Below, piece by piece: positions 8,422-18,640 of a stretch of 64,000 bases of DNA. Origin of the DNA: Nitrosarchaeum sp. (GTDB lineage: Archaea; Thermoproteota; Nitrososphaeria; Nitrososphaerales; Nitrosopumilaceae); the NCBI GenBank assembly GCA_021414365.1, contig JAIOOR010000021.1:142644-206643 (forward strand), in the 5' to 3' direction. Positions within the stretch are counted from its first letter, which is position 1, and each line of letters starts with the position of its first letter. The position numbers were made by a program, and so were the translations under genes. The notes under the pieces were generated by a model. It made no database searches. It had not been told where the DNA came from and was given only the letters and a program-made list of their open reading frames with translations.

Positions 8422-9378
8422 ATGAGTTCAAAAGACGATGTTCTAATTGTTGAAGATAGTCCAGCAATTGGTATGTTGCTAAAAAACTATCTTGAAAAAT
8501 TAGGTTATACAAAAATTCATACTTGTACTAATGGCTCTACTGCAATTGAAGCATTCAAAGAACTTGTTAATCAAAGCAAACATCCTATAGTATTACTTGA
8601 TTACATGCTTCCTGATATGGATGCACGATCAATTTTAACACAGTTATTAGAAATTCAACCAAATGCACGAGTCGTCATGGAAACTGCTACAGAAAAAGAT
8701 GATGAAGGAATTAAAGAACTAATTAGATTGGGCGTATACCAATATCTAGAAAAGCCAATTCGTTTTGAAAATTTACAATCTATTTTTGAAACTATTGAAC
8801 AAGAACAATCCTTTTTTGAAAAAGAATCTGAACAAGTAAAGACATTAAAACAAGAAAAACAGGAAGATCAAAAAAAAATACACGAACAAATCAATTTGAT
8901 TCTCAAATCCTCAAAACAAATCAGCTTAAACTCCCTAGAACAAATGATTGGTTTTTCTGATGCTTCTATTTCTTTATATCTTAAAGAATTAGAAGACAGT
9001 GGAAAGATAATACAAATAGATGATAAAAAAGAGATTGCTTGTAATCAATGTGATTCTGTAAAAATCAGCCAAACATTTTATTGTCCTTTCTGTAAAAGTT
9101 CTAATTTCAAATTAGGTAAACTAATTGAACACTATGACTGTGGAAATATCTCTGAAGAAAATACATATGTTAATGACAAGTGCCCTAGCTGCAATAAAGT
9201 GATTAAAGCATTAGGTGTGGATTACAGAGTCATGCAAAATCACTATATCTGCAATAACTGTAAAGGTTTTTTCACAGAAATTTCTACTGACTATCTTTGT
9301 TTAAAATGTGAAAACAAATTCAAACTTGATGAATGCAGATGGAAATCTGGCCCAAATTATAAAACAATTCATCTTTGA
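8422..9378 (+). CDS. Response regulator with wHTH and TackOD1-like zinc output domain
   Basis: 318 residues. Residues 1-125 are a receiver domain: acidic pair EDS near 11-13, phospho-acceptor D60 in VLLDYMLPD, T88 and the conserved lysine K111 in YLEKPI. Residues 125-160 are a Gln/Glu/Lys coiled coil and 160-205 look like a winged helix (SLEQMIGFSDASISLYLKEL). Residues 206-310 hold eleven cysteines in CxxC pairs with the DYRVMQNHYICNNC segment, resembling the TackOD1 output domain described for thaumarchaeal signalling proteins. No histidine kinase is adjacent. It may control transcription through DNA or protein contact. Confidence 0.85.
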   Translation: MSSKDDVLIVEDSPAIGMLLKNYLEKLGYTKIHTCTNGSTAIEAFKELVNQSKHPIVLLDYMLPDMDARSILTQLLEIQPNARVVMETATEKDDEGIKELIRLGVYQYLEKPIRFENLQSIFETIEQEQSFFEKESEQVKTLKQEKQEDQKKIHEQINLILKSSKQISLNSLEQMIGFSDASISLYLKELEDSGKIIQIDDKKEIACNQCDSVKISQTFYCPFCKSSNFKLGKLIEHYDCGNISEENTYVNDKCPSCNKVIKALGVDYRVMQNHYICNNCKGFFTEISTDYLCLKCENKFKLDECRWKSGPNYKTIHL

Positions 9379-9407
9379 TTACTTTTAAACGCTATATCTA
9401 TCCCGAA

Positions 9408-11969
9408 CTAATATACTATAATGATACTTCTTGATACTAGATTATTTATTGCATTATCTAATTCTGTGTCTGTAATTTGTTTTTGTTCGTGCCAAACATA
9501 AATTTGCTTTACCCATAAAGGATATTTCTCAAATAAAATTTGTTGATGAATGTCTGTTAGAGACACAATTTTTATGTTATTTTGTTTAAGATGGATAATT
9601 AGATTTTGAAGTGAGCCAATTCGTTCCTCATTTACTTCATTTTTAAACTCTCCATCTCTTATTGCAAAATCTGAAGGCTGCATGCTTATTAGTGCATATC
9701 CATATTGTTTTTGCTGAGTTTGTATTTTTGACAACATCTTTTCTTCTATAGTGCCTTTAAGAAATGGGTCATCATCTAGTAAATTTGGCATGTATGATGT
9801 TTCAGGAATGTGTATTGGATTTATTTTGACATTTGCTGCATCTGTTGTAGTCATTGCAGATATGTATGAGATATTGTTTTGTTTTAATGCATCCGTTGTG
9901 TAGTTGTTGAATTTTCCAAAAGGCGGAGAAAATATTTTTGAGTTAATTCCTAAAATTTTATAAATTTGATCATTTGTTTTCTGAATACTTGCAGATTGTT
10001 CTTCTATACCGTATACTGAATGATCTACTAATTCCCATCCTCTAATAGCTATGTCCATCTGACTATTTTTCATATCTGATTGTTTTTTTAACAGATCAAC
10101 GACTTTAGGATCATTGCCAAAAAATTTACCTAGTATACTTATTGTTACTGGAACACCATTATCAGAAAATGTACTGATTAGGTTGTTTTGAACATCATTT
10201 AACCAAAAATCTTGTACATTATCGATCTTAAATGCAACACAACTACAATTTGGTTTTGTATTTTCTTTGTTAATCGTTTGATTTTCTATATTTTTCTGAA
10301 ATGTCTCGGAATCATATTTGTCAATCTTTCCTACTGGAGTTAAGAGGTATCCTTTTGACTTTAAAGTTGAGATTATACTTTTTAATTCATCAAATTTTGT
10401 TTGATTTACCTCATTCACATAACTCCCATCAACATATTTTGAAAATTCAAATGGATGCATCATTACTACTGCATATCCATAATCAAAAAGACTGTCATCG
10501 ATTTGCTCCAGGATTTTATCTTTTGATAATTGTTCCCAATAAGACGTGACGGGATTTAATTTTGCTGTATATGCATCTATATCAAAATGATAAAAATCAG
10601 ATTTTACAAATTTTGGTGGAATTTCAGTTGAAACAGATGGACTGATATGATCATAGCCGTATTTTTTTAATATCGTAATTGTTTTATTATCGAAAATATT
10701 TTCTGGTGGGATAAACACCTTTGGTTTGACTTGAAATAATTGCTGAATTTTATCATCTGTATTTTTAATGTATTTCTCTTGATCATCTGATGAAACACTA
10801 GTGATAACTTTATTGTTCCAACTATGACTTGCAATCTCAAATCTTGGATTTGTATGTATTTGTTCTTTTATGGCATCGACTACTTTTGGATCATTTCCAA
10901 TAACTCCTCCAATTACACCAATTGTAATACCTGCGTCCATATCTCCAAACGTCTTCATCATTTGGATTTGTGTACTACTCAAAAAATAATCCTGTACATC
11001 ATCAAATCTAAATGCCACACAATTGCAATACAACGAATCCATGTTTAACTGCTGGTTGTTTGTGAATATTTTGATTGGCTCATGATTACCCGAAAGTGTG
11101 ACTTTTTTTGATGCTATGACTTTACCGTCATCTTTTGAAATAATATGAAATGCATAAGTTCCAATAGGTATGTTGGATATAGTAGCTTCCCCTTTATCTG
11201 AAATTGGCGATTCTGCAATCTTTGTTTTCTTTTTGTCATTAACTTGCACTAAAAAATTTCCGTCTGATTTTAATAATTTCGTGTTTTGATCTTTATATGC
11301 ATCTACAGTTATTGCAGAATTTATTATTTTTGGCCATTCTGTTATAATTTTAATGTCTTTTGAATTTGAAGATTGTATTTTAAGTGGAGTATATGTGAAT
11401 TTTAATGCAGGATCAATTACAATATCTACACTGTAATAGTCATTATCAATTGTTTGTGGGAGCCAAAATCGCACCGTGTCTCCATTGAAATCTGTTTCAT
11501 CAAAACCTACTATTTTCCCATTCATTGTTTTAAAAAATACACTTGTATTTGGTATTGGAGTTTGTCCATCATTGTAAAATACTCCAACTTTAATACCTCC
11601 TGATAATTTTATTACTATTTCCTCATTATTGGATTTTTCTTTAAGATCATAGTAGTCCGTTGCTTGATAATGATCATTATAATACACTTCAATTTTGTAT
11701 TTATGTCCAAGCTCTAGATTTGTTATGCTGACTGGATTATTTTCTACTTGAATTTCTTTTACTGGTGTTTTTTCTAAATCTTTGTAAATTTTAAGTATAA
11801 GTGAATCTACGCCAGCTTTATTTCCATTTTCATATTTTATTAATAGATCTATATTGCCTGTATTTTCTGCAAAAGTGTTTTGAATTAACATTGAAAAAAA
11901 TAGTATTGATATGACAGAATAAAAAACTAAATTGATTCTGGCCTGCATATTCTGTCCTTTTTTATTCAT
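9408..11969 (-). CDS. Secreted protein with two polysaccharide-deacetylase-like domains
   Basis: 853 residues: signal peptide (about 10-34), beta-rich carrier domains resembling carboxypeptidase-regulatory or SdrD-like folds (about 40-305), and two NodB-type domains (about 315-560 and 585-810). In domain one the VAFRFDDVQDYF start, an ASHSW histidine and a MMHPFEF segment are kept. In domain two these become VAFKIDNVQDFW, AIRGWELV and SMQPSDF, so most metal ligands are gone. The last 36 residues form a WVKQIYVWHEQKQITD module also seen at the end of the protein at 20371. It probably acts on cell-surface glycans; domain two may only bind. Confidence 0.82.
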   Translation of the reverse strand: MNKKGQNMQARINLVFYSVISILFFSMLIQNTFAENTGNIDLLIKYENGNKAGVDSLILKIYKDLEKTPVKEIQVENNPVSITNLELGHKYKIEVYYNDHYQATDYYDLKEKSNNEEIVIKLSGGIKVGVFYNDGQTPIPNTSVFFKTMNGKIVGFDETDFNGDTVRFWLPQTIDNDYYSVDIVIDPALKFTYTPLKIQSSNSKDIKIITEWPKIINSAITVDAYKDQNTKLLKSDGNFLVQVNDKKKTKIAESPISDKGEATISNIPIGTYAFHIISKDDGKVIASKKVTLSGNHEPIKIFTNNQQLNMDSLYCNCVAFRFDDVQDYFLSSTQIQMMKTFGDMDAGITIGVIGGVIGNDPKVVDAIKEQIHTNPRFEIASHSWNNKVITSVSSDDQEKYIKNTDDKIQQLFQVKPKVFIPPENIFDNKTITILKKYGYDHISPSVSTEIPPKFVKSDFYHFDIDAYTAKLNPVTSYWEQLSKDKILEQIDDSLFDYGYAVVMMHPFEFSKYVDGSYVNEVNQTKFDELKSIISTLKSKGYLLTPVGKIDKYDSETFQKNIENQTINKENTKPNCSCVAFKIDNVQDFWLNDVQNNLISTFSDNGVPVTISILGKFFGNDPKVVDLLKKQSDMKNSQMDIAIRGWELVDHSVYGIEEQSASIQKTNDQIYKILGINSKIFSPPFGKFNNYTTDALKQNNISYISAMTTTDAANVKINPIHIPETSYMPNLLDDDPFLKGTIEEKMLSKIQTQQKQYGYALISMQPSDFAIRDGEFKNEVNEERIGSLQNLIIHLKQNNIKIVSLTDIHQQILFEKYPLWVKQIYVWHEQKQITDTELDNAINNLVSRSIIIVY

Positions 11970-12142
11970 TACTTTGTATTAATATAGTTGTAAATAATAT
12001 TTGAAATTGTACTTACCTATTTTTAATAATTTTTACTGCTTTATCTGTTATTAATTCAAAAAACATGTTTACTATCAGATATTTGATATGTTCTATTTGA
12101 CTCTAATTTGCAAACATCTTTATTTTTTTACCTGTATGATTT

Positions 12143-13888
12143 TTATGATCTTTTTATTCCTGTTCTTTTTGCACTTGTCCACACTGCTTTTTTATTTGTT
12201 AATTGCTCTGCTAGAGCTTTTAACAATAAAAAATCTGTAATCTGCTTAAACCCAAAAACCAAAAGTCCAGCATACCATAATAATTTTGGATCTTCATCAT
12301 CAATTCTTATCGCCAGTGCAGACATCAGATAATGAACTACTGTGAATATCGCTGATACCTCCAGAACATATACCCAATCTCCTAAAATTATGCCCATTAT
12401 TGCATTTGCGGTTGCGGTGAATCCTACTATTGGAGTAATTACCATTCCCAAAAACAAATATGGTAATGATAATCTTTGCAGGTATCCAAATCTAGGGTTG
12501 ACTAATGCATCTGAATGTCTTTTCAGCACTTGTATGTTTCCACGATACCATCTTTTTCTTTGTGCAACAAAATCATGTAATGTGTCAGGAGCTTCTGTAT
12601 ATGCAGTAGCTTTTGAACTTCCCTGAGTAATCAAACCTGCCTTTAGTAATTTTATAGTTTGATCAAAATCTTCCACAATTGTTTCTTTACCATATGACCC
12701 TAATTCTGTAAGAAATGATTTTTTAAAAGCGCCTAAAGCACCCGGTACAATAGTTATTGAACCAAATACATCAAATGCACGTCTGACAATTTGAATTCCA
12801 GTAATGTATTCTAATGCTTGACATTTTGTAAGTAAATTCACTCTGTTTCTTACTTTGATGTTTCCTGCAACTGCAGCAACATGTTCGTTTAGTTCAAACC
12901 CTCTGACTATTTCTTTTAACGAGTGACGTCCTATGATTGTATCTGCATCTTGAATTACAATAATTTCACCTGTAGCATAAATCATCCCATAATTTAATGC
13001 AGATGCCTTTCCACCGTTTTCTTTATGGAGAACCATGATTTCATCTTTGTATTTCATTGCAATTTCTAATGTTCTGTCTTTACTGCCGTCATCAACAAAG
13101 ATAATTTCTTTTTTTGGATATTTTGTCTCCAGTAGTCCTTCTATTGTATTCGCAATTACCTTTTCTTCATTATATGCTGGAACTATTATTGAAATTTTGG
13201 GAAATGTTTTGATATCTGGATGAGTATCTTCTCTATGTTTACTCAAAACTGCCATTGGAACAAATAACATTGTTGACCAAAACGATATGGTCATTGCCCA
13301 AAGTAAAATTATTCTTATGGGTGACTGTAGTAGCGTATATCCTTCATACGCAATCATTGCAGCAATAATAAATGGTGAGCCTAACAAAAACCATAAAAAT
13401 ACTGATGGTACACGCTTGCCTGAAACATTTTTTGAGTATGGTTTTGTTCTGGCTTCAACTAAATGATAAACTGTAATTGCTCCTCCTAATCCCATTGCTA
13501 TTGAGCTAATTGGACCTAAAATGAAATAAACTGTAGATATCAAAAAAACAAAAATCACTATAGTAAGCAAATATTGTATTGGATCTTTTTTATTTTTTTG
13601 ATTTTTCTTATTCTCCAAACTCTCGTTTTCATTGATTTTCTTTTCATAAAATTTGAATTCCTGTTTTTTCAAAGTTGTTTCAGGTTTTTTTTGCCTTGAT
13701 GTTGGTTTGCTTTTTGGATAATCCGATGTTTCATTTAGATAATGTTTGGCTAATTGTTCGACATAAAGTAGATCTGCACTCCAAAGTGGAGTTTGTTGTT
13801 GAATTGATTTTTTGATTTTTTCAAGGCGTTTGCGATATCCCGCATCCTTCTTCAATAATTCATCAATATCATCTATTATTGAACGCAA
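12143..13888 (-). CDS. Family 2 processive glycosyltransferase, membrane-bound
   Basis: 581 residues. A charged cytoplasmic N-terminus (1-100) precedes membrane helices near 105-145 and 163-215. The catalytic GT2 domain follows: SIIVPAYNEEKVI at 233-245, VDDGSKD with D266/D267, QDADTI with D314/D316, VEDFDQTIKL with the general base, and QRKRWYRGN, the QxxRW motif of processive enzymes. Further helices close the protein. This is the layout of NodC, HasA, PgaC and cellulose-synthase-like enzymes, so it should extrude a polysaccharide. The deacetylase-like secreted protein just downstream on the same strand is a plausible partner. Translation starts at TTG. Confidence 0.9.
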   Translation of the reverse strand: MRSIIDDIDELLKKDAGYRKRLEKIKKSIQQQTPLWSADLLYVEQLAKHYLNETSDYPKSKPTSRQKKPETTLKKQEFKFYEKKINENESLENKKNQKNKKDPIQYLLTIVIFVFLISTVYFILGPISSIAMGLGGAITVYHLVEARTKPYSKNVSGKRVPSVFLWFLLGSPFIIAAMIAYEGYTLLQSPIRIILLWAMTISFWSTMLFVPMAVLSKHREDTHPDIKTFPKISIIVPAYNEEKVIANTIEGLLETKYPKKEIIFVDDGSKDRTLEIAMKYKDEIMVLHKENGGKASALNYGMIYATGEIIVIQDADTIIGRHSLKEIVRGFELNEHVAAVAGNIKVRNRVNLLTKCQALEYITGIQIVRRAFDVFGSITIVPGALGAFKKSFLTELGSYGKETIVEDFDQTIKLLKAGLITQGSSKATAYTEAPDTLHDFVAQRKRWYRGNIQVLKRHSDALVNPRFGYLQRLSLPYLFLGMVITPIVGFTATANAIMGIILGDWVYVLEVSAIFTVVHYLMSALAIRIDDEDPKLLWYAGLLVFGFKQITDFLLLKALAEQLTNKKAVWTSAKRTGIKRS

Positions 13889-14038
13889 TAATCTTTACTA
13901 GAATTGGATTGTTATATCAATTATTGTTTCAACTTCATGATCAATTTATTGGTGAAATTGTTCAATTTTCTATATTTCTAATTAATGAGATTTCATGTTT
14001 AGACTAATCTAAATAAATGGGAATCTTTAAGCAAAAAC

Positions 14039-15091
14039 ATGAAAAAAGTTTTTGTTAATGGTTATGGTTCTATTGGAAGTAGAATTACTTCATTTTTACA
14101 AGATGATCCTGAAATCTCATTAATTGGTGTTGGAAAATATTCTCCAGATGAAGATGTCAATATGGCAATTTCTCATGGACTAAATGTCTATGTTCCTGAG
14201 AGAAAATTAAATGATTTTAAGAATTTTAAAATCTCTGGAACTATAGAGGCTGCCCTTGATGATTGTGATCTAGTAATTGATGCTGCTCCTGGAGGATATG
14301 GATTTAAAAATAAAAAAAATCTCTATGAGCCAAAAAATCTAATGGCAATATATCAAGGTGGAGAGACGGTTATGGGCAATGAGGCTGTATCTGATTTGTT
14401 GTTTAATTCCAGAGTAAATTATGCTTTAGCAATCGGGAAAAAACATGTCATGCAAGGAAGCTGTAACGTTACCGGTATGGGAAGAATTTTAGAGCCATTA
14501 AAAGATAGATTTGCAGATAGACTGATTAGATTTGATGTAACTCTTGTTAGAAGATGGGCTGACATTGAACAAATCGATAAACAAGTACCTGACACTATTG
14601 AAATGACTGAATCTCCTCACCATGGAGATGATGTCAAGATGTATTTTGGAAAAGATGCCCCTCTTTTTGTTCGAGCAATTAAAGTTCCTACTAGACAAAT
14701 GCACTTGCATATTATGGATATTCGTTTTAACGGTCAAGCTCCAAAACCTTCTGAAATACATGATATTTTTACAAATGAATTTGGCGTAGCAACTCTGTGG
14801 ACTGCTAAAGGAACAAAGAACGTTCGTGATTTTGCCAAAAATATGGGATTTAATTTTCCAGATACCAACATGATCCATATTCATGCAAACATGACTGTCT
14901 CAATTGGTGATACTATACAAATGATGTATTCTGATGATCAAACTGGGATTGTTATTCCAGAAAACCACATGCTATTACAAGCAATGTTGTTTGGTAAATC
15001 ATACGATGATGCATTTTCTCATACCGAATCTATATTTCATATGAAAGAAAAAAAGCAAAAATTAGAAACATATTTTGCAAGAAAAAACTAA
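14039..15091 (+). CDS. gap: Archaeal type II glyceraldehyde-3-phosphate dehydrogenase
   Basis: 350 residues starting with a Rossmann NGYGSIGSR loop at 7-15. The catalytic cysteine is C142 in MQGSCNVTG, followed by VTLVRRWADIE (the RR-x-AD motif typical of archaeal GAPDH) and the MHLHIMDI segment. It interconverts glyceraldehyde-3-phosphate and 1,3-bisphosphoglycerate, in these autotrophs mainly for gluconeogenesis. The stop overlaps the convergent CNNM gene by four bases. The ATG has a short A-rich leader. No anomaly. Confidence 0.94.
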   Translation: MKKVFVNGYGSIGSRITSFLQDDPEISLIGVGKYSPDEDVNMAISHGLNVYVPERKLNDFKNFKISGTIEAALDDCDLVIDAAPGGYGFKNKKNLYEPKNLMAIYQGGETVMGNEAVSDLLFNSRVNYALAIGKKHVMQGSCNVTGMGRILEPLKDRFADRLIRFDVTLVRRWADIEQIDKQVPDTIEMTESPHHGDDVKMYFGKDAPLFVRAIKVPTRQMHLHIMDIRFNGQAPKPSEIHDIFTNEFGVATLWTAKGTKNVRDFAKNMGFNFPDTNMIHIHANMTVSIGDTIQMMYSDDQTGIVIPENHMLLQAMLFGKSYDDAFSHTESIFHMKEKKQKLETYFARKN

Positions 15092-16347
15092 TTTTGTTTC
15101 TTTATGCGTTCTATTCTAATTCTTTCAGGTCTGTTTTTTATTACCTTTTCAACAACAATCCTGATATCATCAATTTCGAGTTTGTCTCCTTCTTTTGGTA
15201 TGTCTTGTAATTTTTCATGCAATAATCCATTGAGCGATGCATAGTCATCACCTTCAGGCAATTCTGATTTAAAAATTTCATTTATTCTGTAAATCTCAAT
15301 GTCTCCATTTGTAATTATTGTGTCTCTGTCTATTGATTGGAATTCTGTCGGCGGCGTGTCGTCAGTTTCATCTTCTATATCTCCAACTATCTCTTCTATC
15401 AAATCTTCAAATGTAACTAGACCTTCTACACCTCCATGTTCATCAATAACAATGGCCATGTGTGTTTTTCTTCCTTTCATTTCTTTTAACAATGAGCTTA
15501 CCATTTTTTCTTGAGATGCAAATACTGGCTTTCTTGCAATTTGTCCTAATGTGACAATTTTGTTATCTTTTTCTATATGTGTTAAAATGTCTCTTACGTG
15601 AACAAATCCTACGATGTCATCATTCGTTTCTCCAAATATTGGAATTCTAGAATGTGGATTTTCATTAATTAATGGAAGGGCATCAAAGAGAAGCATTTTT
15701 GCAGGTAGCGTGAACATTTTTGTTCGTGGTGTCATTACTGCTCTTATCACAGTATCTGAAAATTCTAAAGCACTATGAACTAATTCCCCCTCATCTTTTT
15801 CTAGTGCTTTATCTGCTAATCCCTGATCTACCATCCCTCTTATTTCCTCTTCTGTAATTGGAGGTGCGATATGACTGCTACCGGTTAGCTTTACCATGTA
15901 TTTTGTAATTATTTCTAAAACTTTTACTATTGGCCAAAAAACATATCCAAAAATCAACAGCACCGGTGCAAATCTAAGAGCAATTTTTGTTGCGTTTGCA
16001 TTACAATATATTTTTGGAGTAATCTCCCCAAATACCAAAATAAGAAATGTCATAATTCCAACTGCTATTGCTAGACCATCATTTCCAAATATTCTTAATG
16101 CCACACTTGTTGCAAGAGCAGAAGATCCTACGTTAACTACATTGTTTCCCAGATTTACACTTGCCATCATCCATGCGGGATTTGATTTAATTTTGTGAAG
16201 GGCTTTTGCTCCCTTTGCTTTTTGCTTTAATAATTGACTTACAGTTGATTTTCTAGTGCCTATCAAGGCTACTTCAAGACCGCTAAAAAATGCTGATAAT
16301 CCAATCAATACAGCAAGTGCTAATAATTCAACCCAAAGATCTACCAT
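15088..16347 (-). CDS. CNNM/CorC-type membrane protein with CBS pair
   Basis: About 419 residues. The N-terminal DUF21/CNNM domain has four membrane segments (residues 5-160, with [13 protein letters not shown] and [17 protein letters not shown]), followed by two CBS domains (about 210-330, [39 protein letters not shown]) and a C-terminal CorC_HlyC domain (345-415). Such proteins mediate or regulate Mg2+/Na+ transport. The ATG at 16347 has GGAGG five bases upstream; an in-frame TTG lies in the SD itself and is rejected. It is convergent with the GAPDH gene. Confidence 0.9.
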   Translation of the reverse strand: [419 protein letters not shown]

Positions 16348-16497
16348 TTCATCCTCCAAAAAAGTTTGTCAGAACAACATATGTTCTTCATTTTATTTTT
16401 TATGCACCATCTCTTGGTTGCTAATGTTTTGTAAAACCTACTTTTAAGGCTTAAGTCATAAAAATGACATTTTATAAAATAACTTACTTAATTGAGG

Positions 16498-17841
16498 CTA
16501 GTTTTTAGGTGGAATGGCAAATCTATTCTTAGGATTATTGTGATAATCTACTGGCAGCATTGCATCTTTTTGTCTACCTGTAAGAATTCCCAACACCATG
16601 TCATCTTTTTTTATTATCTCTTCATCAAGCAGTTTTTTAATTCCAGCAACTGATGCACCTGATGCCATCTCGCAATCAAATCCATTCAAACCAACAACTG
16701 ACATTCCATCCAACATCTCTAAATCTGATACTGTGGTCACCACACCATTTGTAAATTCTAAGGCACGCAATCCTTTTAGTATATTTGCGGGTCTTCCTAT
16801 TTGGATTGCAGTAGCTTTTGTTTTTGGTCTGATTCCCTCTTTGTCTAAATGTTCATAGTATCTAGTAATTAATTCAGTATTTGTGTTACCTTTATTCCAT
16901 CGTAGTTCTTCTCCTTCAAATTTTCCATTGTACAAATCAGATAATGTACTTGCACCTTCAGAATTAATAACTGCGATTCGTGGTATTTTTTTTATCCATC
17001 CCCACTGGTATAATTCCATAAGTGCTTTTCCACAACTAGATGTATTTCCAAGTGCACCCCCTGGATATACAATCCAATCTGGAGATTCCCACCTCAAATA
17101 TTCAAGGGCTCTAATTGGAATTGTTTTTTGTCCTTCTATTCTAAATGGGTTAACCGAATTTACAGTATATCCATTATGGTTTTTTGCGTCATCCAATGAC
17201 TGTTTTAACGCATCATCAAAATTCCCTTCAACTTGAATTATCTGAGCTCCAAATTGATATGCCTGACTTAATTTACCCGGAGCAATTTGACCTGATGGAA
17301 TGTAAACATCACAACGTATTCCTTCGTTTGCTGCAAACATGCCAGCAGAAGCAGAAGTATTTCCAGTAGATGCGCAAACAATCTTTTTTGCACCAACCAT
17401 TTTAGCATGTGTCACTGCAGTTACCATCCCGTTATCTTTGAATGAACCACTTGGATTGTATCCCTCTGGCTGTAACCATAATTTATTATTGGAAATTCCT
17501 ACAAATTCTGCAGCCTTTGACATTTGGTAAGGTTTTGACTGTCTTCCTTCTGCACCATCTAATGAAACTAAATATTTTGAGCACTCCTCAATATTTTCAG
17601 TATCTATTTGACAAAAATTAAGTAGCTCTCTAAATCTCCACACTCCACTTTCATTGAAAATATTTTCTTGAGGATTTCGTCTTTGGTAAAATACTTCTTT
17701 TAATCTATCTGAGGGTTTGTTTTTGTATATTACGTCTAGCAGATGACCTTTTTCACATTCTACATTAGTGCTCATTACTGGATATTCTAATCCACAATGA
17801 GGATCAATACACTTTAGATAAGCGTCACCTTGCATTGTCAT
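16498..17841 (-). CDS. thrC: Threonine synthase
   Basis: PLP enzyme converting O-phosphohomoserine to threonine. 447 residues. An N-terminal zinc-ribbon-like part (C11, C16, C29 then KGH) precedes the fold-type II core. The Schiff-base lysine is K135 in NPSGSFKDNGM, and the phosphate-binding Ser/Gly loop is VYPGGALGNTSSC. The ASTGNTSASAG motif lies between them. The zinc-ribbon leader and motif pattern fit thaumarchaeal ThrC; a related threonine dehydratase is at 28.7 kb. Start ATG at 17841. Confidence 0.92.
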   Translation of the reverse strand: MTMQGDAYLKCIDPHCGLEYPVMSTNVECEKGHLLDVIYKNKPSDRLKEVFYQRRNPQENIFNESGVWRFRELLNFCQIDTENIEECSKYLVSLDGAEGRQSKPYQMSKAAEFVGISNNKLWLQPEGYNPSGSFKDNGMVTAVTHAKMVGAKKIVCASTGNTSASAGMFAANEGIRCDVYIPSGQIAPGKLSQAYQFGAQIIQVEGNFDDALKQSLDDAKNHNGYTVNSVNPFRIEGQKTIPIRALEYLRWESPDWIVYPGGALGNTSSCGKALMELYQWGWIKKIPRIAVINSEGASTLSDLYNGKFEGEELRWNKGNTNTELITRYYEHLDKEGIRPKTKATAIQIGRPANILKGLRALEFTNGVVTTVSDLEMLDGMSVVGLNGFDCEMASGASVAGIKKLLDEEIIKKDDMVLGILTGRQKDAMLPVDYHNNPKNRFAIPPKN

Positions 17842-17947
17842 TTAGCGTAATTAGTGATAATTTAAAGTTAAGAGTAAAACTCGTTAAATTGAGAATTATC
17901 TTGAATTTCTAAACTTTTAGATTAGATTACAATGCTCTAAAGATATC

Positions 17948-18322
17948 ATGATTACTCATTATGAATATCTAAAAGGGCTCTTAAAGAAGATCATAATTGC
18001 TTACAATATACTAACAAAACTTGAAGATAAACCAGGGGATTTGAATATTATTAAAAAAGAAATCTTGAAGATCAATGGCTTTTTTCATGTCTTTATTAAT
18101 AAAATTAACACAGAAAAATTTCAATCCCGTGAACTATCCGAACTGAAATCTTCATTTGAAAATTATTTGGATAGTTATTCTTTTGACAAAGAAATAGACA
18201 CTATGGCTTCATTGTATTCTGATGATTCTGATAGATTAAAAAATATGAGATTAAAGATCATTGAATCCTTAGAAAATAAAAAATTAATAGATAATATATC
18301 ATATGCATTAGAAAAATTATAG
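17948..18322 (+). CDS. Hypothetical helical protein, 124 residues
   Basis: An acidic/basic helical protein with no Cys, no signal peptide and no membrane helix. It begins MITHYEYLKGLLKKIII and has long amphipathic stretches rich in Leu, Ile and Lys, suggesting a helical bundle. It is followed four bases later by a 34-residue Cys/His-rich gene on the same strand, so the two may be one operon. I recognise no family. Confidence 0.55.
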   Translation: MITHYEYLKGLLKKIIIAYNILTKLEDKPGDLNIIKKEILKINGFFHVFINKINTEKFQSRELSELKSSFENYLDSYSFDKEIDTMASLYSDDSDRLKNMRLKIIESLENKKLIDNISYALEKL

Positions 18323-18326
18323 CATT

Positions 18327-18431
18327 ATGAAAATTAATGAAAAAAGATGTATTTTATGCGGATGTAAAGATCATCATTTGATTGGATGCTATATGCATAT
18401 GACAAAAAAATGCAATTGTCATAAAACATAA
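18327..18431 (+). CDS. 34-residue Cys/His-rich peptide
   Basis: ATG-started frame immediately after the 124-residue gene. It contains five Cys and four His in 34 residues (CILCGCKDHH, then CYMHM and CNCH), a very metal-binding composition. It is probably a single-zinc mini-domain. Position four bases behind the preceding stop supports cotranslation. No known family. Confidence 0.55.
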   Translation: MKINEKRCILCGCKDHHLIGCYMHMTKKCNCHKT

Positions 18432-18446
18432 TTAGTTTATAATAAA

Positions 18447-18572
18447 TTAATAACTTTGTTTCTTTTTTGGGCCTGATCTTTCATGAAAGTTTAGACAACA
18501 TCTGCATTCTTTTTTAATACATTCTTCTTCTGTTGAATGATTGCATATTCCACATTCACAACTATTTACCAT
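18447..18572 (-). CDS. 41-residue Cys-rich protein
   Basis: Minus-strand frame starting MVNSCECGICNHSTEEEC with further CRCC and FHER residues; six Cys and two His lie in the first 32 residues, followed by a basic tail. It resembles a compact zinc or iron knuckle. It faces the 18327 Cys/His-rich gene tail to tail. Function unknown. Confidence 0.55.
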   Translation of the reverse strand: MVNSCECGICNHSTEEECIKKECRCCLNFHERSGPKKKQSY

Positions 18573-18640
18573 ATTTTATAATATAATATTTACAATATAA
18601 CTAATACTACAAATTTTTCTGATTTTCAGGTCAAATGGTT

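Noticed and set aside
14498..14884. 128-residue minus-strand frame inside GAPDH
   Set aside because: It is entirely antisense to a clearly conserved enzyme gene, and its residues show no coding character.
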